Notes: generated by a model from the sequence alone, not told the origin. Shown: positions 1 to 9,136, numbered from the stretch's first letter. The stretch is DNA of 64,000 nt from Microbulbifer salipaludis (GCF_017303155.1 NZ_JAEKJR010000001.1:930001-994000), one strand, 5' to 3'. Translations and numbers: made by a program.

Positions 1-9
1 TGAAACGGT

Positions 10-654
10 GTGAATCCGCACATGAATAATAGAGAACACAGCCAGTCCGGCGCTGATCAAAATGCAGATGACGGGCTGCAGGAATTGGCAAGTCTCTGGC
101 AGCAAGCACCAGTCGAAGTGCCGGTACCCACAGCCATTCGCGCGCAGGTAGTCCGGCAGGAGCGTCGTATGCGCTGGTATGCGTGGTTTGAATGGATCGC
201 GTCGCTGGTGGTCGGTGTTGGTGGTGTCTACCTGATGCTTGATAGTGGGGCAGCCGACGCCCCCTGGCGTGCGTTGCTGGTGGTCGTGCTCTTGGCCTGG
301 GCCATGGCCTTTTCCGTTTCAAACCGTCGAGGTGTGTGGGAGCCGCTGGAGGAATCCGTGCACGGTTATCTCGATCTGGCGCGACAGCGACTGGTGCGCA
401 AGCGCCGCATGTTGCGCTTTACCTGGCTGTTTTTTATTGCGGAGCTGGGTATTTTTGCCGTGTGGCAGTGGCTGTCGGGCTATGGCTGGCTGGAGCCGAT
501 TTTCGCTGGTGACGGTCGCTTTGCCATGACCTGGATCAGCGTGTTTGCACTGGCGATGGGCTTCTGGAGCGCCTGGTACTGGCATCGGATAAAAAGTAGC
601 GAGCGGCAGATTGCAAAATGGCAGCGGGAAAATATCGAAGCGATGGGCAAATAA
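10..654 (+). CDS. Four-helix inner-membrane protein of unknown function
   Basis: A 214-residue protein with a soluble N-terminus of about 55 residues followed by four predicted membrane segments (about 57-77, 86-104, 137-158 and 172-192), with a charged stretch between helices 2 and 3. The GTG start at 10 overlaps a TGA at 11-13 that would close an upstream frame, so translational coupling to a gene outside the window is likely; an in-frame ATG lies at 22. The layout (soluble N-terminal segment, then helices, coupled to an upstream gene) resembles membrane proteins that follow ECF sigma factor genes, but the upstream gene is not visible and that role is inference. I do not recognise the family. 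Confidence 0.72.
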   Translation: MNPHMNNREHSQSGADQNADDGLQELASLWQQAPVEVPVPTAIRAQVVRQERRMRWYAWFEWIASLVVGVGGVYLMLDSGAADAPWRALLVVVLLAWAMAFSVSNRRGVWEPLEESVHGYLDLARQRLVRKRRMLRFTWLFFIAELGIFAVWQWLSGYGWLEPIFAGDGRFAMTWISVFALAMGFWSAWYWHRIKSSERQIAKWQRENIEAMGK

Positions 655-742
655 ATTGTAAGAAAACGGATGGCGCGGGTACTACACAAGGTGTCGATCG
701 ATCAGTCAATAATTCACACTAATCATGAAAGAGATATTCACC

Positions 743-1051
743 ATGTTGTCGAACCTTGAACAAAAACTTTCCGGTTTCCTCGATCTGTTTGCACAAATGG
801 ACCTGTTGCAAACGGTGGGCTTCGTTATCTTCTTTTTTGCGATCTGGTTTTTGCCAAGCTTGCTGGCAATCTTCTTTAATCGCAATCACCTGGGGAAAAT
901 TTTCCTCGCCAATGTGCCTGCAGGGCTATCGTGGATCGCCTGGGTGGCACTGCTAGTATGGGCGGCTACTGGCAAGATGAGCGGCAAGCTGACGGCCAAG
1001 TATGGAAGCAACGATTCCAGGGCAAACTTAAACGCCGAAGGGAAAGCTTGA
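743..1051 (+). CDS. Superinfection immunity-like small membrane protein
   Basis: A 102-residue protein with two hydrophobic segments, the first followed by LPSLLAIFFNRNHLGKIF and the second containing PAGLSWIAWVALLVWA. This pattern (helix, LP, short basic turn with N-x-x-x-x-KI, helix with W) matches the Imm_superinfect family, named after the phage T4 Imm protein that blocks DNA entry of a second phage; most bacterial members are chromosomal and uncharacterised. An in-frame ATG at 725 has no visible ribosome site, whereas 743 follows an AAAGAG stretch, so 743 is preferred. It is a stand-alone gene between two unrelated small genes. Confidence 0.66.
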   Translation: MLSNLEQKLSGFLDLFAQMDLLQTVGFVIFFFAIWFLPSLLAIFFNRNHLGKIFLANVPAGLSWIAWVALLVWAATGKMSGKLTAKYGSNDSRANLNAEGKA

Positions 1052-1155
1052 GGAACCCCGCGCCGGAAATGGCGTGGAAGTGGCACACCTCACCCACGTG
1101 TGCCATATACCTTGGTTGGCACATCTTCAGGAATCGACAATAAGGGAGTCTTAAA

Positions 1156-1497
1156 ATGGGCAAATCAACCAACCAATCTCACCAGCATCACGCCAACTGC
1201 GGACACACCGCCATTAAGCATGGCGATCATGTTGACTATCTGCAGGATGGACACCTGCACCACCCCAATGGGGGCAGCAATAGCGAGCATGTACTGGACG
1301 TGAGTGCCACCAACCCGAGCGAATGCAAGCCAATGAACCCCGCCTGCGACCCCGATCACAACCACGGCCCTGACTGCGGGCATGAAATGGTGCCCCACGG
1401 GGATCATTTTGACTATCTGGTAGACGGCCGTTTGCACCACGTGCACGGGGAGCATTGCGACGACCACGGGCCAGTGGAAGTCGTGAAAGGTCATTGA
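1156..1497 (+). CDS. His-rich protein with duplicated metal-binding-like motif
   Basis: A 113-residue soluble protein very rich in His, Cys and Asp, built from two copies of a 22-residue unit (C15-H36 and C74-H95). Each unit reads C-G-H, then H-G-D-H, D-Y-L, D-G and a terminal L-H-H. The ligand density suggests Zn or another transition metal is bound, but this is inference. The spacer also holds Cys and His. GGGAG about 8 bases before ATG 1156 supports the start. Similar short proteins occur near metal transport genes elsewhere; no transporter is adjacent here. A perfect 12-bp hairpin follows the stop. Confidence 0.7.
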   Translation: MGKSTNQSHQHHANCGHTAIKHGDHVDYLQDGHLHHPNGGSNSEHVLDVSATNPSECKPMNPACDPDHNHGPDCGHEMVPHGDHFDYLVDGRLHHVHGEHCDDHGPVEVVKGH

Positions 1498-1516
1498 TGG
1501 GATGTGGGCAGCACTG

Positions 1517-1546
1517 AATTCCGGCGGAGGGCTTTCCGCCGGAATT
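1517..1546. terminator. Perfect hairpin between convergent genes
   Basis: A 12-bp perfect stem (1517-1528 with 1535-1546) and a 6-base loop lie between the His-rich gene and the convergent hutH. There is no T-run on either side, so it may stop transcription from both directions weakly or act as a 3' mRNA-stabilising stem. Confidence 0.5.
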
Positions 1547-1567
1547 GCAGCTTAGTAGGAAAGCTGA

Positions 1568-3118
1568 TTAACGGTTACTGGGTAGCATTTCAGTGGCGAG
1601 GTACTCCCGGTAGTACGCGCTCGCCAACAATTGTTTGGCTTCCTCAATATCCGGTGCAAAGTAGCGGTCCTTATCGTAGAAGGGTACGCGCTCACGCAGG
1701 GCGGCCTTGGCGTTTTCCAATTTGTCGGTGGTCTTCAGTGGGGCGCGGAAGTCCAGGCCCTGGCAGGCGGCCAGCAGCTCTACCGCGAGGATGCCGCAGG
1801 TATTGTCGGCCATGTCGCGCAGGCGGCGGCCGGCAAAGGTAGCCATGGACACGTGGTCTTCCTGGTTGGCAGACGTGGGCAGTGAGTCGACGCTCGCCGG
1901 GTGCGCAAAGGTCTTGTTCTCGCTGGCCAGTGCTGCGGAGGTAACCTGCGCGATCATAAAGCCGGAGTTCACGCCGCCGTTGTCCACCAGGAACGGCGGC
2001 AGGCCGGACAGGTTGGAGTCGATCAGCAGCGCCATGCGGCGCTCGGACAGGGAGCCGATTTCCGCGATGGCCAGGGCCAGGTTGTCGGCGACCATGGCCA
2101 CCGGTTCCGCGTGGAAGTTGCCACCGGAAATAATGTCGGAGTTTTCCGGATTGTCCACATCGGTAAATACCAGCGGGTTGTCGGAAACGCCATTGGCTTC
2201 CGCCAGCAGGATTTCGGCGGCGAAGCGAATCTGCTGCAGGCAGGCGCCCATCACCTGGGGCTGGCAGCGGAGGCTGTAGGGGTCCTGCACTTTTTCGCAG
2301 TCCTCGTGGGACTCGCCAATTTCACTCTGGTCACCCAGCAGGTCGCGGTAGCACGCGGCTACATCGCGCTGTGCCAGCTGGCCGCGCACCATGTGGATGC
2401 GGTCATCGAACGGGCGGCGCGAGCCCTTGGCCGCTTCCAGGGTCAGCGCGCCGGTAACCACGGCGCCGGCGAACAGGTCCTCGGCGGAAAACAGTCCCTG
2501 CAGCGCGAACGCGGTGGAAGCCTGGGTGCCGTTGAGCAGTGCCAAACCTTCCTTCGGTGCCAGTACCACCGGACGCATTTCCGCAAAGCGCAGGCCTTCG
2601 GACGCGGGTTTGCGTTCGCCGTTGATAAAGCATTCCCCTTCTCCCAGAAGTACCACGCTCATGTGCGCCAGCGGTGCCAGGTCGCCGGAGGCACCCACGG
2701 AGCCTTTTTCCGGGATGGCCGGGTACACGCCGGCGTTGACCAGCTTGATCAGCGCTTCAATGACTTCCAGGCGGATGCCGGAGAAACCGCGCGCGAGGGA
2801 GTTGATCTTCAGCACCATGAGCAGGCGCACGGTGTCTTCGCTCATGAAGTTGCCGGTGCCGGCGGCGTGGGACAGGACGATGGCACGCTGCAGGGTTTCC
2901 AGGTCTTCCTGCTTGATGCTGGTGTTTGCCAGCAGGCCAAAACCGGTGTTGATGCCGTACACGGTACGGCCCTGTTCCAGCACATCGGCCACGGTTTTTG
3001 CGGACGCATTGATGGCGGCGTGGGCGCCTTTGTTCAGGGTCAATTTTACCGGCTCGCGGGCCACACGACGCAATTGCTCCAGGCTCAGTTGGCCGGGGGT
3101 GATTTCCAGTTGGTACAT
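1568..3118 (-). CDS. hutH: Histidine ammonia-lyase
   Basis: First step of histidine use: removes ammonia from L-histidine to give urocanate, in the cytoplasm. The 516-residue length fits the family. The self-processing MIO triad Ala-Ser-Gly lies at residues 143-145 within [14 protein letters not shown], and the catalytic tyrosine is in [10 protein letters not shown] (Y54). It follows hutU on the same strand, but the 183-bp gap is filled with palindromic repeats that could reduce or modulate read-through. Regulation by the HutC repressor encoded upstream is expected. Confidence 0.97.
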   Translation of the reverse strand: MYQLEITPGQLSLEQLRRVAREPVKLTLNKGAHAAINASAKTVADVLEQGRTVYGINTGFGLLANTSIKQEDLETLQRAIVLSHAAGTGNFMSEDTVRLLMVLKINSLARGFSGIRLEVIEALIKLVNAGVYPAIPEKGSVGASGDLAPLAHMSVVLLGEGECFINGERKPASEGLRFAEMRPVVLAPKEGLALLNGTQASTAFALQGLFSAEDLFAGAVVTGALTLEAAKGSRRPFDDRIHMVRGQLAQRDVAACYRDLLGDQSEIGESHEDCEKVQDPYSLRCQPQVMGACLQQIRFAAEILLAEANGVSDNPLVFTDVDNPENSDIISGGNFHAEPVAMVADNLALAIAEIGSLSERRMALLIDSNLSGLPPFLVDNGGVNSGFMIAQVTSAALASENKTFAHPASVDSLPTSANQEDHVSMATFAGRRLRDMADNTCGILAVELLAACQGLDFRAPLKTTDKLENAKAALRERVPFYDKDRYFAPDIEEAKQLLASAYYREYLATEMLPSNR

Positions 3119-3145
3119 AAATTTTTACCGAAAATGAGATCTTGC

Positions 3146-3193
3146 CTGTAGGAGCCTGCTTGCAGGCGAATATTCGCAAGCAAGCTCCTACAG
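3146..3193. repeat. REP-like palindrome with GTAGGAGC ends
   Basis: Imperfect palindrome with ends CTGTAGGAGC and GCTCCTACAG and a centre GCGAATATTCGC. It resembles the abundant REP sequences of Pseudomonas and relatives that begin TGTAGGAGC. It lies between hutU and hutH, directly upstream of the hutH start. Only one copy was seen in this window. Confidence 0.8.
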
Positions 3194-3214
3194 GGTGGAT
3201 ATATTCAACTATTC

Positions 3215-3285
3215 GTAGGGCGGATAAGCGAAAGCGCATCCGCCGGTTCCGATTGGTGGATGCGCTGGCGCTTATCCACCCTGCG
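3215..3285. repeat. Paired inverted repeat of the GTAGGGYGGATAAGCG family
   Basis: Two copies of a 29-30 bp unit (reading GTAGGGCGGATAAGCG... and, inverted, ...CGCTTATCCACCCT) face each other at 3215-3244 and 3255-3285, able to form a long hairpin in the hutU-hutH gap. The same arrangement occurs at 28100-28175 and a single unit at 15003-15026. Confidence 0.82.
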
Positions 3286-3301
3286 GGTCACTCGCTGTGA
3301 A

Positions 3302-4975
3302 TTAACTCTTGAGCATCGGCAGGTCGAGGCCCTGCTCCTTCGCACAATTCTTGGCGATGTCGTAGCCCGCATCCGCGTGGCGCATCACGCCGGTGGCCGG
3401 GTCGTTCCACAGTACGCGTTCGATGCGTTTTTTCGCCGCCTCGGTGCCGTCACACACGATCACCACACCGGAATGCTGGGAGAAGCCCATGCCCACCCCG
3501 CCGCCGTGGTGCAGGGAAACCCAGGTGGCGCCGGAGGCGGTATTCAGCAGGGCGTTCAGCAGCGGCCAGTCGGAAACCGCATCGCTGCCGTCCAGCATGG
3601 ATTCGGTTTCGCGGTTGGGGCTGGCGACGGAGCCGGAGTCGAGGTGGTCGCGGCCGATGACCACCGGCGCTTCCAGTTCGCCGTTGGCAACCATTTCGTT
3701 GAACGCCAGCGCCAGGCGCGCGCGGTCTTTCAGGCCGACCCAGCAGATGCGCGCGGGCAGGCCCTGGAACTGGATGCGCTCGCGGGCCATGTCCAGCCAG
3801 TTGTGCAACTGGGGATTGTCCGGGATCAGTTCCTTGACCTTGGCGTCGGTCTTGTAGATGTCTTCCGGGTTGCCGGAAAGCGCCGCCCAGCGGAAGGGAC
3901 CGATGCCCTCGCAGAACAGCGGGCGGATGTACGCGGGCACGAAGCCGGGGAAGTCGAACGCGTTTTCCACACCCACTTCAAACGCCATCTGGCGAATGTT
4001 GTTGCCGTAGTCGAGGGTGGCGGCACCGCGCTCCTGCAGGGTGAGCATGGCCTGCACCTGCACACCCATGGATTTCTTCGCCTCTTTGACTACCAGCGCT
4101 TCGTCGCGCTTTCTCATTTCGGCGGCTTGGTCCATGGTCCAACCTTGCGGCAGGTAGCCATTCAGCGGATCGTGGGCGGAGGTCTGGTCGGTGACGCAGT
4201 CCGGCAGAATATTGCGTTCGACAATCTCCGGGAAGACGTCGGCGGCGTTGCCGAGCAGGCCAACGGAGATGGCCTCTCCCTTTTCCATGGCGTCGTTGAT
4301 CATTGCCAGGGCGTCGTCGAGGCTGGTGGCTTTCTTGTCGACGTAGCCGGTGCGCAGGCGGAAGTCGATGCGGGTCTCATCGCACTCGACGGCGATCATG
4401 CAGAAGCCGGCCATGGTGGCGGCCAGTGGCTGGGCGCCGCCCATGCCGCCGAGGCCGCCGGTGAGTACCCATTTGCCTTTGGCTTCACCGTCGAAGTGTT
4501 TACGTGCAACTGCGGCAAAGGTTTCGTAGGTGCCCTGGACGATTCCCTGGGAGCCGATATAGATCCAGGAGCCGGCGGTCATCTGGCCATACATGGCGAG
4601 GCCTTTTTTATCCAGCTCGTTGAAGTGCTCCCAGTTGGCCCAGTGGGGGACGAGGTTGGAGTTGGCGATGAGTACGCGGGGGGCGTCGGCGTGGGTTTTG
4701 AAAACGCCGACGGGTTTGCCGGACTGGACCAATAACGTTTCGTCGTCTTCCAGGCGCTGCAGTACTTCAACGATTTTGTCGTAGCACTCCCAGTCGCGCG
4801 CGGCGCGGCCGATGCCGCCGTACACGACGAGGTCTTCCGGGCGTTCGGCGACGTCGGGGTGCAGGTTGTTCATCAGCATGCGCAGGGGGGCTTCGGTGAG
4901 CCAGCTTTTGGCATTCAGCTTGGTGCCGGTGGGGGCGGCAATTTTACGGCTGGGGTCGTGGCGTTTATCGGTCAT
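3302..4975 (-). CDS. hutU: Urocanate hydratase
   Basis: Second step of histidine breakdown: converts urocanate to 4-imidazolone-5-propionate using tightly bound NAD+. From the ATG at 4975 the protein is 557 residues, the usual urocanase length; a longer in-frame start at 4996 is rejected because GAGG sits 5-9 bases before 4975 and homologues begin with M-T-D/N-like starts. Recognisable blocks include [19 protein letters not shown] near the N-terminus, the nucleotide-binding [12 protein letters not shown] and the [15 protein letters not shown] block near the C-terminus. It is the first gene of a minus-strand hutU-hutH unit; a 105-bp repeat element lies between it and hutC. Confidence 0.97.
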   Translation of the reverse strand: MTDKRHDPSRKIAAPTGTKLNAKSWLTEAPLRMLMNNLHPDVAERPEDLVVYGGIGRAARDWECYDKIVEVLQRLEDDETLLVQSGKPVGVFKTHADAPRVLIANSNLVPHWANWEHFNELDKKGLAMYGQMTAGSWIYIGSQGIVQGTYETFAAVARKHFDGEAKGKWVLTGGLGGMGGAQPLAATMAGFCMIAVECDETRIDFRLRTGYVDKKATSLDDALAMINDAMEKGEAISVGLLGNAADVFPEIVERNILPDCVTDQTSAHDPLNGYLPQGWTMDQAAEMRKRDEALVVKEAKKSMGVQVQAMLTLQERGAATLDYGNNIRQMAFEVGVENAFDFPGFVPAYIRPLFCEGIGPFRWAALSGNPEDIYKTDAKVKELIPDNPQLHNWLDMARERIQFQGLPARICWVGLKDRARLALAFNEMVANGELEAPVVIGRDHLDSGSVASPNRETESMLDGSDAVSDWPLLNALLNTASGATWVSLHHGGGVGMGFSQHSGVVIVCDGTEAAKKRIERVLWNDPATGVMRHADAGYDIAKNCAKEQGLDLPMLKS

Positions 4976-5065
4976 GGTTGCCTCGTCTGTTTCCAAATTC
5001 TTGGTTTGAAATTGAAATCTGTGGGCTTTTGGCCCGGAGTTTTAAATTTGTTGTTGTGGCCGCGC

Positions 5066-5166
5066 AGTGCCGGGTGGAGGTTTTCAGGACCGCTGCGAGT
5101 ACATCCATGTACGCTTCGGCGCAAACATCCTGTTTGCGACGATCCTGAAAACCTCCACCCGGCACT
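5066..5166. repeat. Family-A palindromic element, copy 1
   Basis: About 101 bp with perfect 24-bp terminal inverted repeats (5066-5089 and 5143-5166, ends AGTGCCGGGTGGAGG). Two smaller hairpins sit inside: GTACATCCATGTAC and GCAAACATCCTGTTTGC. Read on the minus strand it aligns along its length with the copy at 32901-33002. It lies in the hutU-hutC gap. Confidence 0.88.
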
Positions 5167-5208
5167 CCGCCTTCAATTCAAGTTTCTTTACTTCGTCGTG
5201 CTTCTTTT

Positions 5209-5946
5209 TCAAAAACGCAGTTGTGCGCCCAGTCGATACCGGTTGCCCGGATGCACCAGTCGCGCAAAGCTCACGGTACCGGCACTACTTTTGGTACGCC
5301 GCCAGATCTGCAGGCAGGCGGTGCCCGATTTAATTTCCAGCGCTTCGCCAACGGTGTCATCCGCACCAATCGCCTCTACCGTGGTGTCCGCTTCCGTCAG
5401 CGGCGCCACGCGAGTCAGGTATTCATTGGGCGTGGCTGCGGTGAAGTCCTGTTGCAGGTATTCCGGCACCAGGGTGGGGTTGGTATAGCGTTCTTCGAAC
5501 TGGATCGGCAGGTCGTTATCCAGGTGCACGATGACCGAGTGGTAGACAGCGCTGCCTTCGGCGAGGCCGAGGGCCACGGAGACTTCCGTGCTGGCGGTGG
5601 TTTGTTCGAGTTTGAGAATGCGGTTGGCGTAGCTGTGACCGCGCGCGGCAATTTCGTCGGCTATGTTGCGTACTTCCAGCAGCGAGCCCGCCGGTACCGG
5701 TTCGGCGACGAAGGTGCCGAGGCCCTGGGAGCGGATGAGTACGCCTTCGTCGGTGAGCTCGGACAGGGCGCGGCGGGCGGTCATGCGGCTGACGCTGAAG
5801 TCGTGGGCGAGCTGGTTTTCCGAGGGCACGCGAAAGTGGGCGGCCCACTCGCCGGATTCGATCTGGGCGCGGATGTGCGCCTTGATCGCGGCGTAGCGGG
5901 GCTGGCTGCCGGGCTCTGTGGTGCCTGTGGGAATCTGACTGCTCAT
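5209..5946 (-). CDS. hutC: Histidine utilisation repressor, GntR/UTRA family
   Basis: Transcriptional repressor that binds hut operators and is released by urocanate. The 245-residue product has a GntR winged helix at about 10-80 (RYAAIKAHIRAQIESGEW, then SVSRMTARRALSELTDEG) and a C-terminal UTRA ligand domain. The ATG at 5944-5946 is chosen over the longer frame starting at 6027, because the extension would run through the operator and promoter. A palindromic operator at 5998-6011 just downstream of the predicted transcription start indicates autorepression. Family-A repeats flank it on both sides. Confidence 0.94.
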   Translation of the reverse strand: MSSQIPTGTTEPGSQPRYAAIKAHIRAQIESGEWAAHFRVPSENQLAHDFSVSRMTARRALSELTDEGVLIRSQGLGTFVAEPVPAGSLLEVRNIADEIAARGHSYANRILKLEQTTASTEVSVALGLAEGSAVYHSVIVHLDNDLPIQFEERYTNPTLVPEYLQQDFTAATPNEYLTRVAPLTEADTTVEAIGADDTVGEALEIKSGTACLQIWRRTKSSAGTVSFARLVHPGNRYRLGAQLRF

Positions 5947-5997
5947 ACTTGTGTGGCCTTTGCCTGCTCGGGTAGAGTGTCCACCTGGTTGTACATT

Positions 5998-6011
5998 CTT
6001 GTATATACAAG
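5998..6011. promoter_or_regulatory. HutC-type operator
   Basis: A perfect 14-bp palindrome CTTGTATATACAAG, matching the TTGTAT-ATACAA type site described for HutC in Pseudomonas. It starts about 9 bases downstream of the predicted start of hutC transcription, a position suited to autorepression. It is also 350 bp upstream of hutI. Confidence 0.82.
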
Positions 6012-6026
6012 TGTGCTGTTGAGGCA

Positions 6027-6055
6027 ACTATGGATTTGATTGTGGTTGCTGTCAA
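6027..6055 (-). promoter_or_regulatory. Sigma-70-type promoter for hutC
   Basis: On the minus strand a perfect -35 hexamer TTGACA (6050-6055) is followed after 17 bases by CATAGT (6027-6032), a 4/6 match to the -10 consensus. The HutC operator lies immediately downstream. Confidence 0.62.
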
Positions 6056-6155
6056 TAAGTGGGGCGGCTGTTTGCCTGCTGGCGGGCTCCCACGCGGACC
6101 CCGGACCGATTTTAGGGAGCTGGCGTTTGAAGTGCAGAACTACGAATGGAAGGTT

Positions 6156-6259
6156 GAGTGCCGGGTATGGCTTTTTGAAAGCGTCAGCGGCAGGGACGCC
6201 GCTGACGCAGCGTACAGGGATGTATTCACCGCGGTTTCAAAAAGCCATACCCGGTGCTC
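6156..6259. repeat. Family-A palindromic element, copy 2 (diverged)
   Basis: About 104 bp with near-perfect 25-bp inverted ends (6156-6180 and 6235-6259). Inside is a perfect 11-bp stem, GCGTCAGCGGC with GCCGCTGACGC (6181-6191, 6198-6208), followed by GTACAGGGATGTATTCACCG, which matches the internal segment of copy 3. The outer arm sequence differs from copies 1 and 3 except for the GTGCCGGGT end. It occupies most of the hutC-hutI gap. Confidence 0.82.
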
Positions 6260-6360
6260 GACCGCCACAGAGCTAGAACAGCGCTCTTGTGGGTGAGAAA
6301 CCGCGCCAAAACGCCCCAACAGGGCTATCGTTACAATTAACGCCAATCCAGTGAGAAAAT

Positions 6361-7590
6361 ATGACTGAGCGCTGTGATCTGCTGATTACAAATGTCCACG
6401 CGGCCACGATGGATCCGTCCCGGCCCGGTGCCTACGGTGCGGTGGAGGATGCCGCGGTGGCGGTGACCGGCAACAAAATTGTGTGGATCGGCCCCCGCCG
6501 GGCGCTGCCCGAAACCGCCGCCGATCAGGTAATCGACGGCGAAGGCCAGTGGCTGACACCGGGGCTGATCGACTGCCATACCCACCTGGTCTACGGTGGC
6601 CACCGCGCCGGCGAATTTGCCCGCCGCCTGGGCGGTGAAAGCTACGAGGAAGTCGCGCGCGCCGGTGGTGGCATTCTCTCCACCGTACGCGCCACCCGCG
6701 CCACCAGTGCCGAAGAGCTCTACCGCAAAGCTGAGCCCCGCCTCAAGGCCCTGATGGGTGAGGGCGTCACCACCGTCGAGATCAAATCCGGCTATGGCCT
6801 CGATCTCGATACCGAGCTGAAGCAACTGCGGGTCGCCCGCCGGCTCGCGCAGCACCATCCGGTCAGCATTCTCACCACCTGTCTCGCCGCCCATGCCCTG
6901 CCACCGGAATACGATGGCCGCGCCGACGACTATATCCAGCTCGTGTGCGAGGAAATCCTGCCGGCGGTTGCCAAAGAACAGCTCGCCGATGCGGTGGACA
7001 TGTTCTGCGAAAACATCGCCTTCTCCGTGGAGCAGTGCGAGCGCGTGATTGCCGCGGCACAGAAGCTGGACCTGCCGGTGAAAGTCCATGCCGAGCAGCT
7101 CGCCGCTACCGGGGCCACCAGAATGGCCGCCCGTGCCGGAGCCCTGTCGGTCGATCACATTGAATACATCACCGATGAAGACATCGCCGCCATGGCGGAA
7201 AGCGGCACTGCCGCCGTGCTTTTGCCGGGCGCGTTTTATACCTTGAAGGAAACCCGTGTACCGCCGGTCGACAAACTGCGTGCCGCCGGGATTCCTATGG
7301 CCATTTCCACCGATCTCAATCCGGGCAGTTGTCCCATTGCGTCGCTGCGCCTGATGATGAACATGGGCTGCAACCTGTTTGGTCTCACCCCCGCCGAAGC
7401 CCTCGCCGGGGTTACCCGCGCCGCGGCCCGTGCGCTCGGGGTGTGTTGCTCGCGGGGCGTGCTGCGCGCCGGATTGCACGCCGATATGGCCCTGTGGCCA
7501 ATGGAGACGCCAGACCAGTTGGCCTACGAGGTGGGTGCCCTGAAACCTGCGGAAATTTTTGTTGGGGGACAGCATGTTACAGCTGGCTGA
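6361..7590 (+). CDS. hutI: Imidazolonepropionase
   Basis: Third step of histidine degradation: hydrolyses 4-imidazolone-5-propionate to N-formimidoyl-L-glutamate. The 409-residue amidohydrolase shows the metal-binding D-C-H-T-H motif (H73, H75) after LTPGLI, a KVHAEQL block with a further metal ligand, and ISTDLNPGS near the C-terminal part of the barrel. It is translated divergently from hutC and overlaps hutG by 17 bases, so the two are surely one operon. The region upstream holds a family-A repeat rather than an obvious second operator. Confidence 0.96.
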   Translation: MTERCDLLITNVHAATMDPSRPGAYGAVEDAAVAVTGNKIVWIGPRRALPETAADQVIDGEGQWLTPGLIDCHTHLVYGGHRAGEFARRLGGESYEEVARAGGGILSTVRATRATSAEELYRKAEPRLKALMGEGVTTVEIKSGYGLDLDTELKQLRVARRLAQHHPVSILTTCLAAHALPPEYDGRADDYIQLVCEEILPAVAKEQLADAVDMFCENIAFSVEQCERVIAAAQKLDLPVKVHAEQLAATGATRMAARAGALSVDHIEYITDEDIAAMAESGTAAVLLPGAFYTLKETRVPPVDKLRAAGIPMAISTDLNPGSCPIASLRLMMNMGCNLFGLTPAEALAGVTRAAARALGVCCSRGVLRAGLHADMALWPMETPDQLAYEVGALKPAEIFVGGQHVTAG

Positions 7591-8527
7591 TATGCGCCTG
7601 TGGAGCGGGCGCGTCGATAGTGAAGATGGCAAGGCCGGCAAGCGCTGGCACCAGGACATCGTGCCGCTGCATCTCGACAGCCCCCCGGGGTTGGCGATTC
7701 TCGGTTTTGCCTCCGATGAAGGGGTGCGCCGCAACAAGGGGCGTATCGGTGCCGCCAAGGGTCCGCGCATACTGCGCCTGGCCCTGGCCAACCTGCCCAA
7801 GACCTTCGGCGCGCCGCTTTACGACGCCGGCAATGTGCGTGTGGAGAAAGACGACCTGGAATCCGGGCAGGCCATGCTCGGCGCGCGCATCACCGACCTG
7901 ATGACCGCCGGCCACTTTCCCCTGGTGCTCGGCGGTGGCCACGAGATCGCCTATGGCAGCTATCAAGGTATCGCCCGCTGGATGCGCGAGCAGCAGCGGG
8001 ACAAGACTCTCGGCATTATCAACTTTGATGCGCATCTGGATCTGCGCCTGCCCGCGCCGAATGGCTCGTCGGGAACGCCGTTTTTCCAGATTGCCGAGCA
8101 GTGCGACGTCAACGGCCGACCATTCAATTATCTGTGCGTGGGCGCCGCGGCGACTGCCAATACCCCCGCGCTGTACAACCGCGCCGAAGAGCTCGGCGCA
8201 CAGGTCATTTCCGACCGCGAGATCGTGCCCTGGCGTCTTGAGCTGGTGCAACGGCAGATCGCCGACTTTATCGAGCGGGTGGACTTTGTGTACCTGACCA
8301 TCGATCTCGACGTCTTCCCGGCCGCCGTGATGCCGGCGGTGAGCGCGCCCGCCGGGCGCGGGGTGGCGTTCGAACTGTTCGAGCCGCTGCTGGACACGGT
8401 GCTGGAGTCGAAAAAGGTGTGCCTGGCGGATATCGCCGAGTTCAATCCCTATTTCGACATCGAAGACCACGCCGCACGCACCGCCGCACGGGTGGTGTTC
8501 CAGATTGCCAACGGCATCAAGGGATAA
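7574..8527 (+). CDS. hutG: Formimidoylglutamase
   Basis: Last step of this hut route: hydrolyses formimidoylglutamate to glutamate and formamide. A 317-residue ureohydrolase (arginase fold) with the Mn-binding signatures GGGHEIAYG, NFDAHLDLR and TIDLDVFP. The ATG at 7574 is preferred over the upstream TTG at 7559 because GGGGGAC lies 6 bases before it; it lies inside the 3' end of hutI, implying coupled translation. This choice of enzyme (hutG rather than hutF plus a formylglutamate deacylase) gives the four-enzyme pathway. Confidence 0.94.
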   Translation: MLQLADMRLWSGRVDSEDGKAGKRWHQDIVPLHLDSPPGLAILGFASDEGVRRNKGRIGAAKGPRILRLALANLPKTFGAPLYDAGNVRVEKDDLESGQAMLGARITDLMTAGHFPLVLGGGHEIAYGSYQGIARWMREQQRDKTLGIINFDAHLDLRLPAPNGSSGTPFFQIAEQCDVNGRPFNYLCVGAAATANTPALYNRAEELGAQVISDREIVPWRLELVQRQIADFIERVDFVYLTIDLDVFPAAVMPAVSAPAGRGVAFELFEPLLDTVLESKKVCLADIAEFNPYFDIEDHAARTAARVVFQIANGIKG

Positions 8528-8545
8528 GGCGAGAACGGGAAACCG

Positions 8546-9136
8546 TTACGGCGTCTGCCGCTCCGGAGGTGAGGGCGTCGCCGGCTCCTCTGGCGGCAAC
8601 TGCCGTGGGGGGCGTCGGGCCTTCAGGTAGCGCTTGATGTACGGCTTGTGGGTGTAGATCACGTCCTCAGGCAGGTTGTGCAGCTCGAAGAAGCGGTAGC
8701 CATAAATCTCGCCGTCGCGGATGGTCACCTGCTTGTCCTTCAGGCGCCCGCGGATCGCGATGTTGATGATCCCCGAGCGCGGCACCTTGTTCACTTCCAG
8801 CACTTCGAAATCATCAATCTTGATATCGAGCTCCTCACGCAGTTCCCGCCGCGCCGATTCCTCGAAGGACTCGTGGCGCTCCACCCAGCCTCCGGGCAGC
8901 GCCCACTTGTCCTGGTAGGTATGGCGCACCAGCAGCAGCTGATTGTTGCGCTCCACAAAATACACCATCCCCACCACAAACTTGTCGGTGAGCGCGAAGG
9001 AGATGTTCCAGCGGATTTTCGGCGGCAGCTGGCGATAGAGCTCATACTTGAGCCCCGGGAAGGCCACGAACACGAGCGCGGTCAGCAGGCCGAGGGCCAG
9101 CATCAGGAGAACGGCTTTTTTCAGAAATGATCGCAT
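8546..9136 (-). CDS. Membrane-anchored Nudix hydrolase
   Basis: A 196-residue protein with an N-terminal hydrophobic segment (about 7-26) likely to anchor it, then a Nudix domain. The Nudix box is GWVERHESFEESARRELREE followed by L-D-I; the usual Gly near the end is Asp here, while the catalytic R-E-x-x-E-E is intact, so hydrolysis of a nucleoside diphosphate derivative is plausible but the substrate cannot be told. The C-terminal tail is Pro-rich. The ATG at 9136 places the hydrophobic segment at the N-terminus; longer frames upstream look non-coding. It is convergent with hutG, with an 18-bp gap. Confidence 0.85.
   Translation of the reverse strand: MRSFLKKAVLLMLALGLLTALVFVAFPGLKYELYRQLPPKIRWNISFALTDKFVVGMVYFVERNNQLLLVRHTYQDKWALPGGWVERHESFEESARRELREELDIKIDDFEVLEVNKVPRSGIINIAIRGRLKDKQVTIRDGEIYGYRFFELHNLPEDVIYTHKPYIKRYLKARRPPRQLPPEEPATPSPPERQTP

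Noticed and set aside
1901..3151. Long plus-strand open frame opposite hutH
   Set aside because: It is the antisense shadow of hutH in GC-rich sequence; no domain pattern and residue make-up biased to Gly, Gln, His and Val.
3260..4735. 491-codon plus-strand frame opposite hutU
   Set aside because: Antisense to a clear urocanase; its product has no recognisable fold.
6337..7800. 487-codon minus-strand frame opposite hutI-hutG
   Set aside because: Shadow of overlapping hut genes, crossing both of them.
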